DNA of 64,000 nt from Porifericola rhodea (GCF_030506305.1 NZ_CP119421.1:1604354-1668353); one strand, 5' to 3'. Positions 43,058 through 52,816 are shown, counted from the first letter of the stretch. Made by a program: numbers and translations. Notes: generated from the sequence alone by a model not told the origin.

Positions 43058-44599
43058 CTACGTTTTAACCTTATCCCCAAGTCTTTCCAGGGCATTTTCT
43101 ATTCTGGAAGCGGTCTCGGCTGTCCCTAATACCTCAATGGTAGGCATTAGATCCGGGCCAGAACCCTCACCAGTGACGGCTAAACGCAATGCCTGCATTA
43201 CCCTTCCCATTTTTACGCCCAAATCGTTCAATACCTGCTCTAACACTGCTTTAGCTTCATCTGCACTAATCCCGTTAGATTGCTCTTTAAGAGCATTGGC
43301 ATAAGCCTTAAGTACAGTTACTGCCTCTTCCGTCCACTTCTTATTAACGATTTTTTCGTCATATCGTTGGGGAGCTACGTAAAAGAATTGTGCATTTTTC
43401 CATATCTCCGCAGGAAATGTCACTCGCTCTTTCATTAATCCACTTACGAATGCAGCTTTTTCACGACTACTGGCTACGCCTTCCTTTTCAAGCTCTTTCA
43501 GTAGCATCTCTGCCAGCTCTTCGTTTGTTTTTTGCTTCAGATATTGTTGATTATACCATTTGGCTTTGTTGATATCAAACCTGGCTCCTGCTTTGTTTAT
43601 CTGCTCAATTTTAAAGGATTTAATAAGCTCTTCCTTAGAGAATATTTCCTGCTCCGTGCCGGGGTTCCAACCCAGGAAGGCCAAGAAGTTAAGAAAAGCT
43701 TCGGGCAGGTAACCATCTTCTTTAAAACCTGCAAGCTGATTATTGTCATCATCTATCCATTCCATCGGAAATACCGGAAACCCATGTTTTAACGAGTCAC
43801 GCTTGCTAAGCTTACCATTACCATCTGGTTTAAGTAACAGGGGTAAATGCGCAAACTTAGGCATGGTATCTTCCCAGCCTAAAAAACGATAAAGCAATAC
43901 ATGAAGGGGAGCCGAAGGAAGCCACTCTTCGCCACGAATTACATGAGTAATTTTCATAAGATGGTCATCTACCACATTTGCCAGGTGATAGGTAGGCATA
44001 CCATCAGACTTCATCAGAACTTTATCATCCAGCGTAGAAGAGTGTACCATAATCCAACCACGGACCATATCATTGAGCCTTACTTCATCTTTACGAGGTA
44101 CTTTTAGGCGTATCACATAAGGCTCACCCGCCTCCATCTTCTCTTTTACTTCTTTTTCTGAAAGAGTCAGCGAGTTTTTCATCGTCATGCGTGTAATAGC
44201 ATTGTACTGGGGCTGCGCAACACGCGCCTCCTTCAGTCGCTCGCGCATTTCGTTCAGCTCTTCTTCTGTATCAAAGGCATAATACGCATGACCGGCATCT
44301 ATTAACTGCTGAGCATATTTCTGATACATATCTTTTCGCTCCGACTGACGATAAGGAGCATAAGGCCCTCCCTGATCTACTCCTTCGTCGGGTTGTATAC
44401 CGCACCAGTCCAATGCTTTTTTCAGGTACTCTTCTGAGCCTGGTACATAGCGAGTCTGGTCGGTATCTTCTATTCTTAAGATAAATGTACCCTTAAGCTG
44501 TTTGGCAAATAGGTAATTGTATAATGCGGTACGAATTCCTCCGATATGTTGAGGCCCTGTAGGGCTTGGGGCAAACCTTACTCTTACTTTCTGTTCCAT
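43058..44599 (-). CDS. gltX: Glutamate-tRNA ligase
   Basis: Class I aminoacyl-tRNA synthetase, 513 residues. HIGH motif as QHIGG in APSPTGPQHIGGIRTALYNY; KMSKS equivalent as KLSKRD in the middle; anticodon-binding helical domain at the end. It attaches Glu to tRNA-Glu (and, where Gln-tRNA synthetase is missing, also mischarges tRNA-Gln). It has a good promoter at 44655-44686 and a small downstream gene in the same transcript. Confidence 0.97.
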   Translation of the reverse strand: MEQKVRVRFAPSPTGPQHIGGIRTALYNYLFAKQLKGTFILRIEDTDQTRYVPGSEEYLKKALDWCGIQPDEGVDQGGPYAPYRQSERKDMYQKYAQQLIDAGHAYYAFDTEEELNEMRERLKEARVAQPQYNAITRMTMKNSLTLSEKEVKEKMEAGEPYVIRLKVPRKDEVRLNDMVRGWIMVHSSTLDDKVLMKSDGMPTYHLANVVDDHLMKITHVIRGEEWLPSAPLHVLLYRFLGWEDTMPKFAHLPLLLKPDGNGKLSKRDSLKHGFPVFPMEWIDDDNNQLAGFKEDGYLPEAFLNFLAFLGWNPGTEQEIFSKEELIKSFKIEQINKAGARFDINKAKWYNQQYLKQKTNEELAEMLLKELEKEGVASSREKAAFVSGLMKERVTFPAEIWKNAQFFYVAPQRYDEKIVNKKWTEEAVTVLKAYANALKEQSNGISADEAKAVLEQVLNDLGVKMGRVMQALRLAVTGEGSGPDLMPTIEVLGTAETASRIENALERLGDKVKT

Positions 44600-44654
44600 T
44601 ATGATGATTAATCTCTATGTAATTTATTAACTAAGGGTGTAGGCGATGGTTGCG

Positions 44655-44686
44655 CAAAATTATAATAGCTAAAGGGGCATTGCAAA
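44655..44686 (-). promoter_or_regulatory. Bacteroidetes-type promoter of gltX
   Basis: Minus-strand TTTG (44686-44683), 20-base spacer, TAATTTTG (44662-44655), a complete TTTG/TAnnTTTG match. Start of transcription would be about 50 bases before the gltX ATG. Confidence 0.6.
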
Positions 44687-44701
44687 CTAAGAGCTGCCTA
44701 G

Positions 44702-45178
44702 CTACTGCAATACTTCTTTAATGGTGCGGCTACTGATTTTTACCTGTCTCTGAAAATTAAGTAGGGCAATAACATAATTAGCTAAACCTACTGATAAAGA
44801 AAAAGCAGCATTAATATAAATACGCTCATACACAAAAAAGTACAGCGCAAACAGACTGGTAAGCACTGACCAGAATATGAGAAAAGACAGGGTCCAGATA
44901 AATAGTTTATATTGTATAAAAACAATGCTACCCATTGAGCTGCTTTCTATTGTGCCGCTCATAAGGGGAAGAAAGTTATTTGCCCGCTTTACCTTACGAG
45001 AAAGCTTAAACTCATTGCCTTTTACTCTGCCGTTAAACAACAGTTCATCGTCTTCTACATCTGGCATCCACTCTCCTTCGCGGGTGGGCTGAGTTACTTT
45101 CCATAAGCGCTGCGACAGCTCGCGGGCATTGTATGAGGAAACTATGGTTTCTCTACTATAAGGAAATAAAGACAACAC
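44702..45178 (-). CDS. Hypothetical membrane protein
   Basis: 158 residues, not recognised. The N-terminal half (1-80) is soluble and includes FNGRVKGNEFKLSRKVKRANNFLPLMSG, a beta-rich stretch; two transmembrane helices follow (about 92-115 and 122-143). No catalytic motif. It begins 15 bases after the RidA stop on the same strand and is probably co-transcribed with it. Confidence 0.65.
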   Translation of the reverse strand: MLSLFPYSRETIVSSYNARELSQRLWKVTQPTREGEWMPDVEDDELLFNGRVKGNEFKLSRKVKRANNFLPLMSGTIESSSMGSIVFIQYKLFIWTLSFLIFWSVLTSLFALYFFVYERIYINAAFSLSVGLANYVIALLNFQRQVKISSRTIKEVLQ

Positions 45179-45193
45179 TACTTTTCCCTTCCC

Positions 45194-45577
45194 TTAGTCT
45201 AAGGTAGCGATGCAGGATATTTCTACATTCACATTTTTTGGCAGACGGCTTACCTCCACTGTTTCTCTGGCCGGGGGTAGCTCTTTAAAATACTGCCCGT
45301 AAGCCTCGTTTACTGTAGCAAAATCGTCCATATTTTTTACAAAAATTGAGCACTTTACTACCTGAGAAAAACCTACACCAGCCGCACGTAGTATAGACTC
45401 CAGATTTTTCATTACCTGATGAGTTTCTTCTGTGATGTTATCGTTAATCAGCTCTCCACTATTTGCATCCAGAGCAATCTGCCCCGAAACAAAAAGTGTG
45501 CTGCCCGCTTTAATCGCCTGACTATACGGACCTATTGGAGCCGGGGCTTCATCGGTATGAATTACTTCTTTTGCCAT
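45194..45577 (-). CDS. ridA: RidA family enamine/imine deaminase
   Basis: 127 residues, normal for the family. Hydrolyses reactive 2-aminoacrylate and related imines produced by PLP enzymes. Signature residues: APIGPYSQAIKAG at the N-terminus, FVSGQIALD, the carboxylate-binding Arg in LPPARETVEVSRLPKNVNVEI. Cytosolic trimer in known members. First gene of a pair with the hypothetical membrane protein. Confidence 0.93.
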   Translation of the reverse strand: MAKEVIHTDEAPAPIGPYSQAIKAGSTLFVSGQIALDANSGELINDNITEETHQVMKNLESILRAAGVGFSQVVKCSIFVKNMDDFATVNEAYGQYFKELPPARETVEVSRLPKNVNVEISCIATLD

Positions 45578-45780
45578 GTCTTTACTGTATTTATGTCAGA
45601 AAAATAAACAAGTTGTAAATCTACTTGATTAGAATAATCAAATACACCATAATTCCTAATTTTATTTGGCACCCCTATAGGCAGTAGCACTAAGGGCTGT
45701 TACATTGGCTTGAAAGGCCTTTCTGATGCCTTAGTTAGAGCAATGTATGGGATGATTTTTCAAATTTTAATAATATTTTT

Positions 45781-47310
45781 ATGAAGATACTCACCACAAA
45801 GCAAATCCGTGAAGCTGATGCAGCTACCATCAAAAATGAGCCAATTAGTTCAATAGATCTGATGGAGCGTGCTACCACTGTTTTTTTGCATCAGTTTCTG
45901 GAAACTTTTGGAGTTACTGTAAACCCTGTTTATATCTTTTGCGGGCCCGGAAATAACGGTGGGGACGGGCTAGCTTTTGCACGCCTCTTACACCAGCATA
46001 ATTGTAAAATTCATGTTTACACGGTTGGGGCCTCCAATAAAGGTTCTGATGATTTTAAAACTAACCGAACACGCCTGCGAGAGTTAGTGAGCGTAAAAAA
46101 TATTGAAGTAGAGCAAGATATACCTGAAATTCCCAGAGAAGCTATTGTAATAGATGCACTCTTCGGCTCCGGATTGTCAAGGAAGGTAGAGGGTATATTT
46201 GCGAAAGTAATTGAGAAGATAAATGCATCTGAAGCTGCTGTAGTGTCTATTGATATACCGTCTGGTCTTTTTGCTGATAAACCCCTGGAGGAAGAAGGTT
46301 GCTCTATTATACAGGCTACTTATACCTTTACTTTTCAGATGCCCAAAATCGCTTTTTTGTTGCCCGAAACTACGCGTTATACCGGCACCTGGGAGACCCT
46401 GGATATAGGTTTAGATCGCGATTATATTAACCAGGCAGATGCGGACTACTATTATACAGACGAAATGCTTGTGCGTTCTATACTAAAAAGACGTAAGATA
46501 CATGCGCATAAAGGAGATTTCGGTAAAACTATTCTGGTTTGCGGTAGTCATGGAAAAATGGGTGCGGCGGTACTATGCGCAAGAGCCTGTCTTCACTCTG
46601 GCGTAGGGTTACTCACGGTACACGTGCCTGAGTGTGGATATCAAATTTTACAGATGTCTGCTCCTGAGGCTATGACCACGGTAGATCGTCATCAGTATAT
46701 ATTTACTGATCTGCCTCAGGCAGGAAGTACCGCATTAAACAATTATACCACCCTGGGAATAGGCCCCGGCTTAGGCACCGCTGAGGAAACCACATTAGCG
46801 CTTAAAAACATTCTGGAAAAGGCTAAATCTTTACAGATGCCTAGTGTACTGGATGCCGATGCCTTAAATATCTGTAGCAAAAACCCTGAGCTTCTGGAGC
46901 TCTTACCTGAAAACTCTATTTTAACTCCGCACCCTAAAGAGTTTGAGCGCCTTACCGAACCCGCAAAGAACGATTTTCACCGCTTACAACTATTACAGAG
47001 TTTTGCCAAACGCTATAAAGTATTTGTAGTACTGAAAGGGGCCCATACCGCAGTAGGTACCTCAAACGGTAAGATTTGCTTCAATAGTAGTGGTAACCCG
47101 GGTATGGCAAGCGGCGGCACTGGCGATGCGCTTACTGGTATTATTACCGGACTACTCTCTCAAAAGTACGACCCTCTGGAAGCTGCCATTTTAGGCGTAT
47201 ATTTGCACGGTAAGGCTGGCGATCTGGCTGTAGAGTCTATGGGACAGCAGGCAATGCTGGCATCTAACCTGATTGACCACATTGGCGCGGCGTACAAGAG
47301 TTTGACTTAA
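45781..47310 (+). CDS. nnr: Bifunctional NAD(P)H-hydrate epimerase / ADP-dependent dehydratase
   Basis: 509 residues made of two enzymes that repair hydrated NADH and NADPH. N-terminal epimerase (YjeF_N, about 1-215): FCGPGNNGGDGLAFARLL and DALFGSGLSR. C-terminal dehydratase (YjeF_C, about 225-505), ribokinase-like: LVCGSHGKMGAAVLCARAC, GIGPGLG, DADALNI, TPHPKEFERL and the catalytic NPGMASGGTGDALTGI. Domain order is as in E. coli Nnr. Followed by a YigZ gene after 11 bases. Confidence 0.96.
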   Translation: MKILTTKQIREADAATIKNEPISSIDLMERATTVFLHQFLETFGVTVNPVYIFCGPGNNGGDGLAFARLLHQHNCKIHVYTVGASNKGSDDFKTNRTRLRELVSVKNIEVEQDIPEIPREAIVIDALFGSGLSRKVEGIFAKVIEKINASEAAVVSIDIPSGLFADKPLEEEGCSIIQATYTFTFQMPKIAFLLPETTRYTGTWETLDIGLDRDYINQADADYYYTDEMLVRSILKRRKIHAHKGDFGKTILVCGSHGKMGAAVLCARACLHSGVGLLTVHVPECGYQILQMSAPEAMTTVDRHQYIFTDLPQAGSTALNNYTTLGIGPGLGTAEETTLALKNILEKAKSLQMPSVLDADALNICSKNPELLELLPENSILTPHPKEFERLTEPAKNDFHRLQLLQSFAKRYKVFVVLKGAHTAVGTSNGKICFNSSGNPGMASGGTGDALTGIITGLLSQKYDPLEAAILGVYLHGKAGDLAVESMGQQAMLASNLIDHIGAAYKSLT

Positions 47311-47321
47311 ATTTTAGACAT

Positions 47322-47942
47322 TTGGCTGAGCAGGATATTTATTACTCATTAAAACAAGCTTCTGAAGGAAGCTATAAAGAGAAGGGCAGTAAGTTTCTGG
47401 CTTATGCTTATCCCGTAAGTACTGAGGCTGAAGTAAAAAGCCATTTGGATGGGCTTAAGAAGCAATATTACGATGCCCGACATCATTGCTATGCGTTTAT
47501 CTTTAAAGCTGAAGAAGGGAGAGAAGAAACTTACCGGGCTAATGACGATGGAGAACCTGCACATACCGCAGGCGACCCAATATTAGGACAGATACGCTCA
47601 CAAAACCTACACGATGTTTTGGTGGTAGTTATCCGTTATTTTGGAGGAACTAAGTTAGGAGTTCCTGGCCTTATTCACGCTTATAAAACTGCTACCGCAG
47701 ATGCTCTAGCCAATAACCAGATTGTAAAAAAACTAATTCTAAAGACTTTTGAAGTTCGTTTTGCTTATACAGCCACTAATGAGGTAATGCAGCTTATTGA
47801 TAAGTTTGAAGCACAGATAGAGGCACAGGATTTTGCTGAAGACTGTTACTATATGCTAGCCGTTCCTCGTAGTCGCTGGTTAGATGCTAAAGAGGAGTTC
47901 AGTAAAGCGCAGGATGTGATAGTCATGGATAATGAGGGTTAG
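47322..47942 (+). CDS. YigZ/IMPACT family protein
   Basis: 206 residues with TTG start; no ATG occurs before the conserved EKGSKFLAYAYPV segment, so the TTG is well supported. Family motifs: KKQYYDARHHCYAFIF, DDGEPAHTAGDPILGQI and VVVIRYFGGTKLGVPGLIHAYKTATADAL. A C-terminal DUF1949-like domain follows (about 130-200). YigZ is related to the translation regulator IMPACT; its bacterial role is not settled. Part of a likely transcript with the NAD(P)HX repair gene. Confidence 0.92.
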   Translation: MAEQDIYYSLKQASEGSYKEKGSKFLAYAYPVSTEAEVKSHLDGLKKQYYDARHHCYAFIFKAEEGREETYRANDDGEPAHTAGDPILGQIRSQNLHDVLVVVIRYFGGTKLGVPGLIHAYKTATADALANNQIVKKLILKTFEVRFAYTATNEVMQLIDKFEAQIEAQDFAEDCYYMLAVPRSRWLDAKEEFSKAQDVIVMDNEG

Positions 47943-47959
47943 CATTATCTATGGCACAG

Positions 47960-47967
47960 TATATTTG
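47960..47967 (+). promoter_or_regulatory. Possible -7 box of mgsA
   Basis: TATATTTG matches TAnnTTTG, 79 bases upstream of the mgsA ATG. No TTTG at the proper -33 distance, so support is partial. Confidence 0.35.
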
Positions 47968-48046
47968 TTTTTTATAAGTGAATCGTTTCTTCCCACAAAA
48001 AATCTTATCATTTTTATAGCTACTTAGTCAAAGAATTATTCCTCTT

Positions 48047-48499
48047 ATGAAAGAAAAACAGGCAGTGGCTCTTGTAGCCCATGATAACAAAAAACCAGAG
48101 CTTCTTCAGTGGGTAAGAGATCACATAGAGTTACTAGCAGGTTATGATTTATATGCTACAGGAACTACGGGCAAAATGCTGGAAGATGGTCTGAAAGATA
48201 TTAAATCTATCAGCATTTATAAGCTACTGAGTGGTCCGCTAGGAGGCGACCAGCAGATTGGTGCTAAAATAGCGGAAGGGGTAATTGATTTTCTTATCTT
48301 TTTCTGGGACCCTCTTGAGCCTCAGCCTCATGACCCGGATGTTAAAGCACTTCTCCGTATTGCTGTAACCTGGGATATTCCTTTTGCCTGCAACCGTGCT
48401 TCGGCTAACTTTCTGTTTGCCTCCGCCAAAATTATTTCAGAATATAGTCGGGAGGCCCCTAACTTTGATGCCTACCTCAACCGTAATCTTAAGAAGTAA
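48047..48499 (+). CDS. mgsA: Methylglyoxal synthase
   Basis: 150 residues. Converts dihydroxyacetone phosphate into methylglyoxal and phosphate, a bypass when phosphorylated sugars accumulate. Motifs: [16 protein letters not shown], the phosphate-binding TGTTG, the catalytic Asp in [10 protein letters not shown] and His in [14 protein letters not shown]. Normal length. Convergent with the AraC regulator, separated by a shared terminator. Confidence 0.96.
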   Translation: MKEKQAVALVAHDNKKPELLQWVRDHIELLAGYDLYATGTTGKMLEDGLKDIKSISIYKLLSGPLGGDQQIGAKIAEGVIDFLIFFWDPLEPQPHDPDVKALLRIAVTWDIPFACNRASANFLFASAKIISEYSREAPNFDAYLNRNLKK

Positions 48500-48550
48500 A
48501 TTATGATTTAGGTACAACTATAAGTGCATGCTTACCTATTAGGCATAAAA

Positions 48551-48573
48551 AAACCCGGCTCTAGACCGGGTTT
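48551..48573. terminator. Terminator between mgsA and the AraC gene
   Basis: An 8-bp stem (48551-48558 with 48566-48573). On the minus strand it runs into TTTTTTTAT, so it mainly serves the AraC gene; on the plus strand it is followed by GATATTT and is weaker. Confidence 0.8.
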
Positions 48574-48597
48574 GATATTTGTATTTAGTGTCTTTAT

Positions 48598-49521
48598 TTA
48601 CACATTCATCAACGACTCACGACGACGCATTTTACCAGCAGGTATACCAAACATCATCTTAAAACGTCGGCAGAAGTAAGCCGTATCTTTGTAACCTACA
48701 TCTTTACCAATTTCGCGAATACTCTTTTTGGTAGTTCTCAGTAAGTTTACAGCTTTCTCCATACGCTGATACTCAATATAATCCTGAGGGTTAATACCTG
48801 TCAACATTTTAAAGTATTGACCTACATAATCTTCAGACACATTTGCTACATTGGCAAGCACCTTATTAGATAGGTCACCTCCGATATTGTCTTTAATATA
48901 TGCAAAAATATCTATCAGACGAGGATCTTTAAAGTAAGTACTGTTGGTAGCCAGCTGCTCTACAAACATTCTGTTATCCAGAATATAGCGAATGATTTCA
49001 ATTACCATACGCTCAGTGCTTAACTTAATAATTCTGTCTTTGCCTGGAGTTTCAGAGTTGTTCTCACTTAATATCTCCTGAATAATCTCCTGTATCTTAC
49101 TATTACTCTCTAAAACAAATGGAGGAATATCTAGTGAAGCAAAAAAGTTTACCGAGTCAAATACTTTAGCTTCGAAATTAATAAAGCTGAAATTTTCTGC
49201 TTCTAATGTTTTTACGTCTGTGGTTTCTAACGACTGAAAATACAACTCTTTGTTGTTGATAAAATCATCATTAGATAAGCTTACCGGATCACCGGTGCCA
49301 TAGGTAACTGATACTTGCTTGCCACCCGGGATGAACACTACACTACCGCCACTCACCTCAGTATCATCGTTGCCATATCTGATCTTACCACGATTAAGAA
49401 TCAGAATTGTGTTCTCAACATCGTAATAATTTTGTATTCTTACAGGCTGTAAGATTCTAATGTTTTTCGCTTTGATGAATCTTACACTGAGCGATTCAAT
49501 AATTTTGTTGTAGTCTTCCAT
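48598..49521 (-). CDS. AraC family transcriptional regulator
   Basis: 307 residues. N-terminal cupin-like ligand domain (about 20-130; RGKIRYGNDDTEVSGGSVVFIPGG), a helical linker, and a C-terminal AraC DNA-binding domain with two helix-turn-helix units (about 205-300): LSNKVLANVANVSEDYVGQYFK and KSIREIGKDVGYKDTAYFCRRFKMMFG. The effector is unknown. Its neighbour on the same strand upstream is an acyl-CoA dehydrogenase, but it has its own promoter (49582-49612). Confidence 0.93.
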   Translation of the reverse strand: MEDYNKIIESLSVRFIKAKNIRILQPVRIQNYYDVENTILILNRGKIRYGNDDTEVSGGSVVFIPGGKQVSVTYGTGDPVSLSNDDFINNKELYFQSLETTDVKTLEAENFSFINFEAKVFDSVNFFASLDIPPFVLESNSKIQEIIQEILSENNSETPGKDRIIKLSTERMVIEIIRYILDNRMFVEQLATNSTYFKDPRLIDIFAYIKDNIGGDLSNKVLANVANVSEDYVGQYFKMLTGINPQDYIEYQRMEKAVNLLRTTKKSIREIGKDVGYKDTAYFCRRFKMMFGIPAGKMRRRESLMNV

Positions 49522-49581
49522 TCAGCTTAGGAGTATAATATGTTCGGTAATAACAGAATTTCTTCATTTGAAATCATTGTT

Positions 49582-49612
49582 CAAATTTAATAAACCCATG
49601 TAACTTTCCAAA
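49582..49612 (-). promoter_or_regulatory. Bacteroidetes-type promoter of the AraC gene
   Basis: Minus-strand TTTG (49612-49609), exactly 19 bases, then TAAATTTG (49589-49582): a perfect match to TTTG-N19-TAnnTTTG. The leader would be about 55 bases. Confidence 0.7.
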
Positions 49613-49685
49613 TAAGAAATTATAAACTTGCTCGCAAAATACAAATTTTTTTCATTATAACCTAAAATATTACATACATATACTG

Positions 49686-50825
49686 TTATTTTAATATTCC
49701 CCTCGCAATTACTATCTTTTGTATCTCCGAAGTGCCTTCATATATCTGTGTTATCTTAGCATCTCTCATCATTCTTTCTACATGATACTCCTTAACAAAG
49801 CCGTATCCTCCATGGATCTGCACAGCCTCAGTGCTTACCTCCATGGCCACCTGTGAGGCATACAATTTTGCCATAGCACTCGCCTGCGCGTAGTTCTTTC
49901 CCTGATCTTTTAGATCTGCCGCCTGCAAGCAGAGCAGTCTCGCGGCCTCAATTTTAGTAGCCATTTCTGCCAACTTAAATTGTATGGCCTGGTGTTTAGC
50001 TATCTCGTGACCAAAAGTTTTTCTTTCCTTCGCGTATTGTAGGGATAGCTCATATGCGCCTGAAGCTATACCCAGAGCCTGTGCGGCAATACCTATTCTT
50101 CCACCATTAAGTACAGACATCGCAAACTTAAACCCGAAGCCATCTTCTCCTATTCTATTGCTTTTGGGTACTTTCATATCATTAAACATAAGAGAGTGAG
50201 TGTCAGATGCTCTAATACCCATTTTATTCTCCTTCTTACCTACGGTAAAGCCCTCCCAACTCTTTTCGGCAATTAATGCATTAATCCCCCTATGCTTTTT
50301 TTCCACATCACTCTGCGCGATAATAATATGTACAGACGCGCTATTTCCATTAGTAATCCAGTTTTTGGTACCATTTATTATATAGTGGTCACCCTGATCA
50401 ATTGCGGTGGTTCTTTGCATGGTAGCATCAGAGCCTGCCTCTGGCTCTGATAGGCAGAACGCGCCTATTATCTGACCACTGGCGAGTTGAGGCAGGTATT
50501 TTTGCTTTAAATCTTCTGAACCGTACTCCTCTATTCCCCAACATACTAATGAATTGTTTACAGACATACATACGGATGCCGAGGCATCAACCTTAGAAAT
50601 CTCCTCCATAGCCAGTACATAAGACTTTGTATCCATTCCACCACCTCCGTAGTCTGGACTCACCATCATGCCCATGAAGCCTAGCTCTCCCATTTTTTTG
50701 ATTTGCTCAGTAGGAAACTCCTGCTTCTCGTCTCGCTCAATTACTCCAGGCAATAGTTCACTTTGTGCAAACTCTCTGGCGGCTTCCTGCACGGCCAGAT
50801 GCTCTTCTGTCAGTTGAAAATCCAT
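49686..50825 (-). CDS. Acyl-CoA dehydrogenase (short-chain/butyryl type)
   Basis: 379-residue FAD enzyme that introduces the alpha-beta double bond in acyl-CoA. Visible: FCLSEPEAGSDA (FAD contact), KNWITNG, KMGIRASDTH, the AIQFKLAEM helix, VQIHGGYGFVKEYHVERMMRDA and the catalytic Glu in QIYEGTSEIQK, at the position used by short-chain enzymes. Length and C-terminus (IVIARGILK) match bcd-type members. Substrate chain length is inferred. Confidence 0.94.
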   Translation of the reverse strand: MDFQLTEEHLAVQEAAREFAQSELLPGVIERDEKQEFPTEQIKKMGELGFMGMMVSPDYGGGGMDTKSYVLAMEEISKVDASASVCMSVNNSLVCWGIEEYGSEDLKQKYLPQLASGQIIGAFCLSEPEAGSDATMQRTTAIDQGDHYIINGTKNWITNGNSASVHIIIAQSDVEKKHRGINALIAEKSWEGFTVGKKENKMGIRASDTHSLMFNDMKVPKSNRIGEDGFGFKFAMSVLNGGRIGIAAQALGIASGAYELSLQYAKERKTFGHEIAKHQAIQFKLAEMATKIEAARLLCLQAADLKDQGKNYAQASAMAKLYASQVAMEVSTEAVQIHGGYGFVKEYHVERMMRDAKITQIYEGTSEIQKIVIARGILK

Positions 50826-50905
50826 AAGCTTATATATGTTAATAATTTGTTATGCATGCAGAGTATCTTACTGCAAGATAAGCTTTGGACGCAGTATTAC
50901 AAAAA

Positions 50906-50933
50906 AAGCACCTACGCTTTCACGCAGGTGCTT
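50906..50933 (-). terminator. Terminator of the Zn-peptidase gene
   Basis: An 8-bp stem (50906-50913 with 50926-50933); on the minus strand it ends in seven T. It lies 27 bases after the stop of the metallopeptidase gene. Confidence 0.85.
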
Positions 50934-50959
50934 CAAATATTTTTATATGCTACTAAGCA

Positions 50960-51664
50960 CTAGTCGCGGCCACCCAGATAAATAGATATCCAGTATAGCA
51001 AACCAACTACAGAACCTAAAGCAGCTACTACATAGGTCATAGCTGCCCATTTAAGAGCATCTTTAGCCATACCGTATTCGTTAGGTGAAGCAATATTCTG
51101 TTGCTTAATCCATGCCAATGCACGCTTACTTGCATCAAACTCAACAGGTAAGGTAACCAGCGAAAAGAGTGTAATTACAGCATAACAGGCAATAATAATT
51201 AGCAGCGCCAGACTGAAAAAACTACCGTTGAGACCAAATACAAATGCTCCCCCGAAGAAAAGGGCCAATACTACCATATTCAGGATTTTGGCACTTACAT
51301 TTTGCACCGGCACCATAGCGGAACGAAATTCCAGAAAGCTGTAAGCTGTAGCATGTTGTACCGCATGTCCACATTCGTGAGAAGCTACCGCCGCAGCTGC
51401 CGCTGAACGTCCGTAATATACTTCTTCACTAAGGTTAACAGTCTTGTCTGCCGGATTGTAGTGGTCCGATAGTCGCCCGGGTACAGAAACTACCTGCACA
51501 TCATAAATACGGTTATCTCTGAGCATACGCTCAGCTACTTCACGACCTGTCAAATCTGCATTCCAGCGGATTTGTGAGTATTTCTTGAATTTGTTCTTAA
51601 GCCTCTGACTTACAGCAAAGCTCAAGATTCCTACTCCTATAAATAATATTAAGTATAATGACAT
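50960..51664 (-). CDS. Zinc metallopeptidase, YugP-like membrane protein
   Basis: 234 residues, with an N-terminal transmembrane helix (about 3-20), the zinc-binding H96-E97-C-G-H100 motif, and three further helices (about 118-160 and 205-230). It fits Zn_peptidase_2 (YugP family), membrane peptidases of unknown target. It follows the flippase-like gene after 114 bases; a TAGCTTTG box at 51731-51724 may give it a separate promoter. Confidence 0.88.
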   Translation of the reverse strand: MSLYLILFIGVGILSFAVSQRLKNKFKKYSQIRWNADLTGREVAERMLRDNRIYDVQVVSVPGRLSDHYNPADKTVNLSEEVYYGRSAAAAAVASHECGHAVQHATAYSFLEFRSAMVPVQNVSAKILNMVVLALFFGGAFVFGLNGSFFSLALLIIIACYAVITLFSLVTLPVEFDASKRALAWIKQQNIASPNEYGMAKDALKWAAMTYVVAALGSVVGLLYWISIYLGGRD

Positions 51665-51723
51665 ATTTTTTAAATCAATGTTTGCTAGTAAAACATAAAT
51701 AAAGCTATTTATGCTCCATAATG

Positions 51724-51731
51724 CAAAGCTA
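51724..51731 (-). promoter_or_regulatory. Possible -7 box of the Zn-peptidase gene
   Basis: Minus-strand TAGCTTTG, a full TAnnTTTG match, 60 bases upstream of the start codon. The -33 element is not clear. Confidence 0.4.
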
Positions 51732-51778
51732 TTTTACGGCTAAAACTAAAGGAAGTTATAAGATGTAAGACGTTTTTT

Positions 51779-52813
51779 TTAAGCATTATATTTTTGCTCA
51801 GCGGTAGTATTTACTTTCTTTTTAGTAGAAAGAACTGAAGCAATAAAAAAACTGATACCGCCAAAAATAATAAAAGAAACAGTCTGCATACTATGAATTA
51901 AAGTGGCAAAAAGCACACCTTCCTGCTCAGCTACGCCATAGAGTAGTAGTACGCCACTTACCAACGCATGAAAAGTGCCAAAGCCTCCCTGCACTGGTGC
52001 TGCCATACCCAGGCTACCCATAACTAATACAGCCAGGCCTGCTCCCAGGCCCAATGCCGAAGTTTCTGGTAATGCAAAAAATACCACATAAGACATCATA
52101 TAATAGCCTACCCACATAAAAAGTGTCGACAGCCAGAAACCCGCTTTGTTTTCTATACGCCCGATGCTGGTTACACCTTTCAGCAACTCTTTACTTAAGT
52201 TACGTAGCTTGTGCCATAGGGTGTGGTGCTGAACTGCACGTTTAATCTGCTTTCTAAGAAAAAAAACCAGCAGCAAAAATGCCGCTCCTAAACCTACTAA
52301 AATATACAGTACACCAGCGTTTTCCTGTAGAGCAGTGAATTTATCGCCCAAAAAAGAAAAAATAAATTCGTTGAGTAGTTCAAACTCAAATACAAGCAAA
52401 AGTACTAAGGCAAAAAACAGACATATAAGATCTACTACCCTCTCGGCAACCACTGTTCCCAAAGAAGTAGTAATAGGTATTTTATCCGTTTTTTTAAGTA
52501 TGCCGCAACGGCTTACCTCTCCCATCCTCGGAATAATCAGGTTAGCAAAATAGCCTACCATAACTGCCAAAAGTGTGCGAAAGGTAGTCAGGTGCCGATA
52601 ACCCAAGGGATGTAGCATGGTATTCCACCTAAAAGCCCTAAGGGTATGACTAACAATAAATATAAGTATGGCAAGAGCTACCCATCGGTAATCTACTTCG
52701 CGTAGTTTTGCTACAAAAGTGCTAAGGTCAAAGTCTTTGAAGACATACCACAGCAAAGCTCCTGCTACCAGCAGAGAAATGATGTACTTTAGGTAGTTTT
52801 TAATATTGCCCAA
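51779..52813 (-). CDS. Flippase-like / lysylphosphatidylglycerol synthase TM-region family protein
   Basis: 344 residues with about eight transmembrane helices. Motif GYFANLIIPRMGEVSRCGIL (about 92-111) and the C-terminal APVQGGFGTFHALVSG segment are characteristic of the PF03706 family. It starts three bases after the panD stop and so is translated from the panC-panD transcript. Substrate unknown; related to the protein at 8622 but more typical of the family. Confidence 0.88.
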   Translation of the reverse strand: MGNIKNYLKYIISLLVAGALLWYVFKDFDLSTFVAKLREVDYRWVALAILIFIVSHTLRAFRWNTMLHPLGYRHLTTFRTLLAVMVGYFANLIIPRMGEVSRCGILKKTDKIPITTSLGTVVAERVVDLICLFFALVLLLVFEFELLNEFIFSFLGDKFTALQENAGVLYILVGLGAAFLLLVFFLRKQIKRAVQHHTLWHKLRNLSKELLKGVTSIGRIENKAGFWLSTLFMWVGYYMMSYVVFFALPETSALGLGAGLAVLVMGSLGMAAPVQGGFGTFHALVSGVLLLYGVAEQEGVLFATLIHSMQTVSFIIFGGISFFIASVLSTKKKVNTTAEQKYNA

Positions 52814-52816
52814 AGT

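Noticed and set aside
42687-43304. 205-codon frame on the plus strand across the gltX 3' region
   Set aside because: Overlaps gltX, the 77-residue gene and their terminator in antisense; Ser/Leu/Ile-rich composition is a shadow of Arg/Lys/Asp-rich coding on the other strand.
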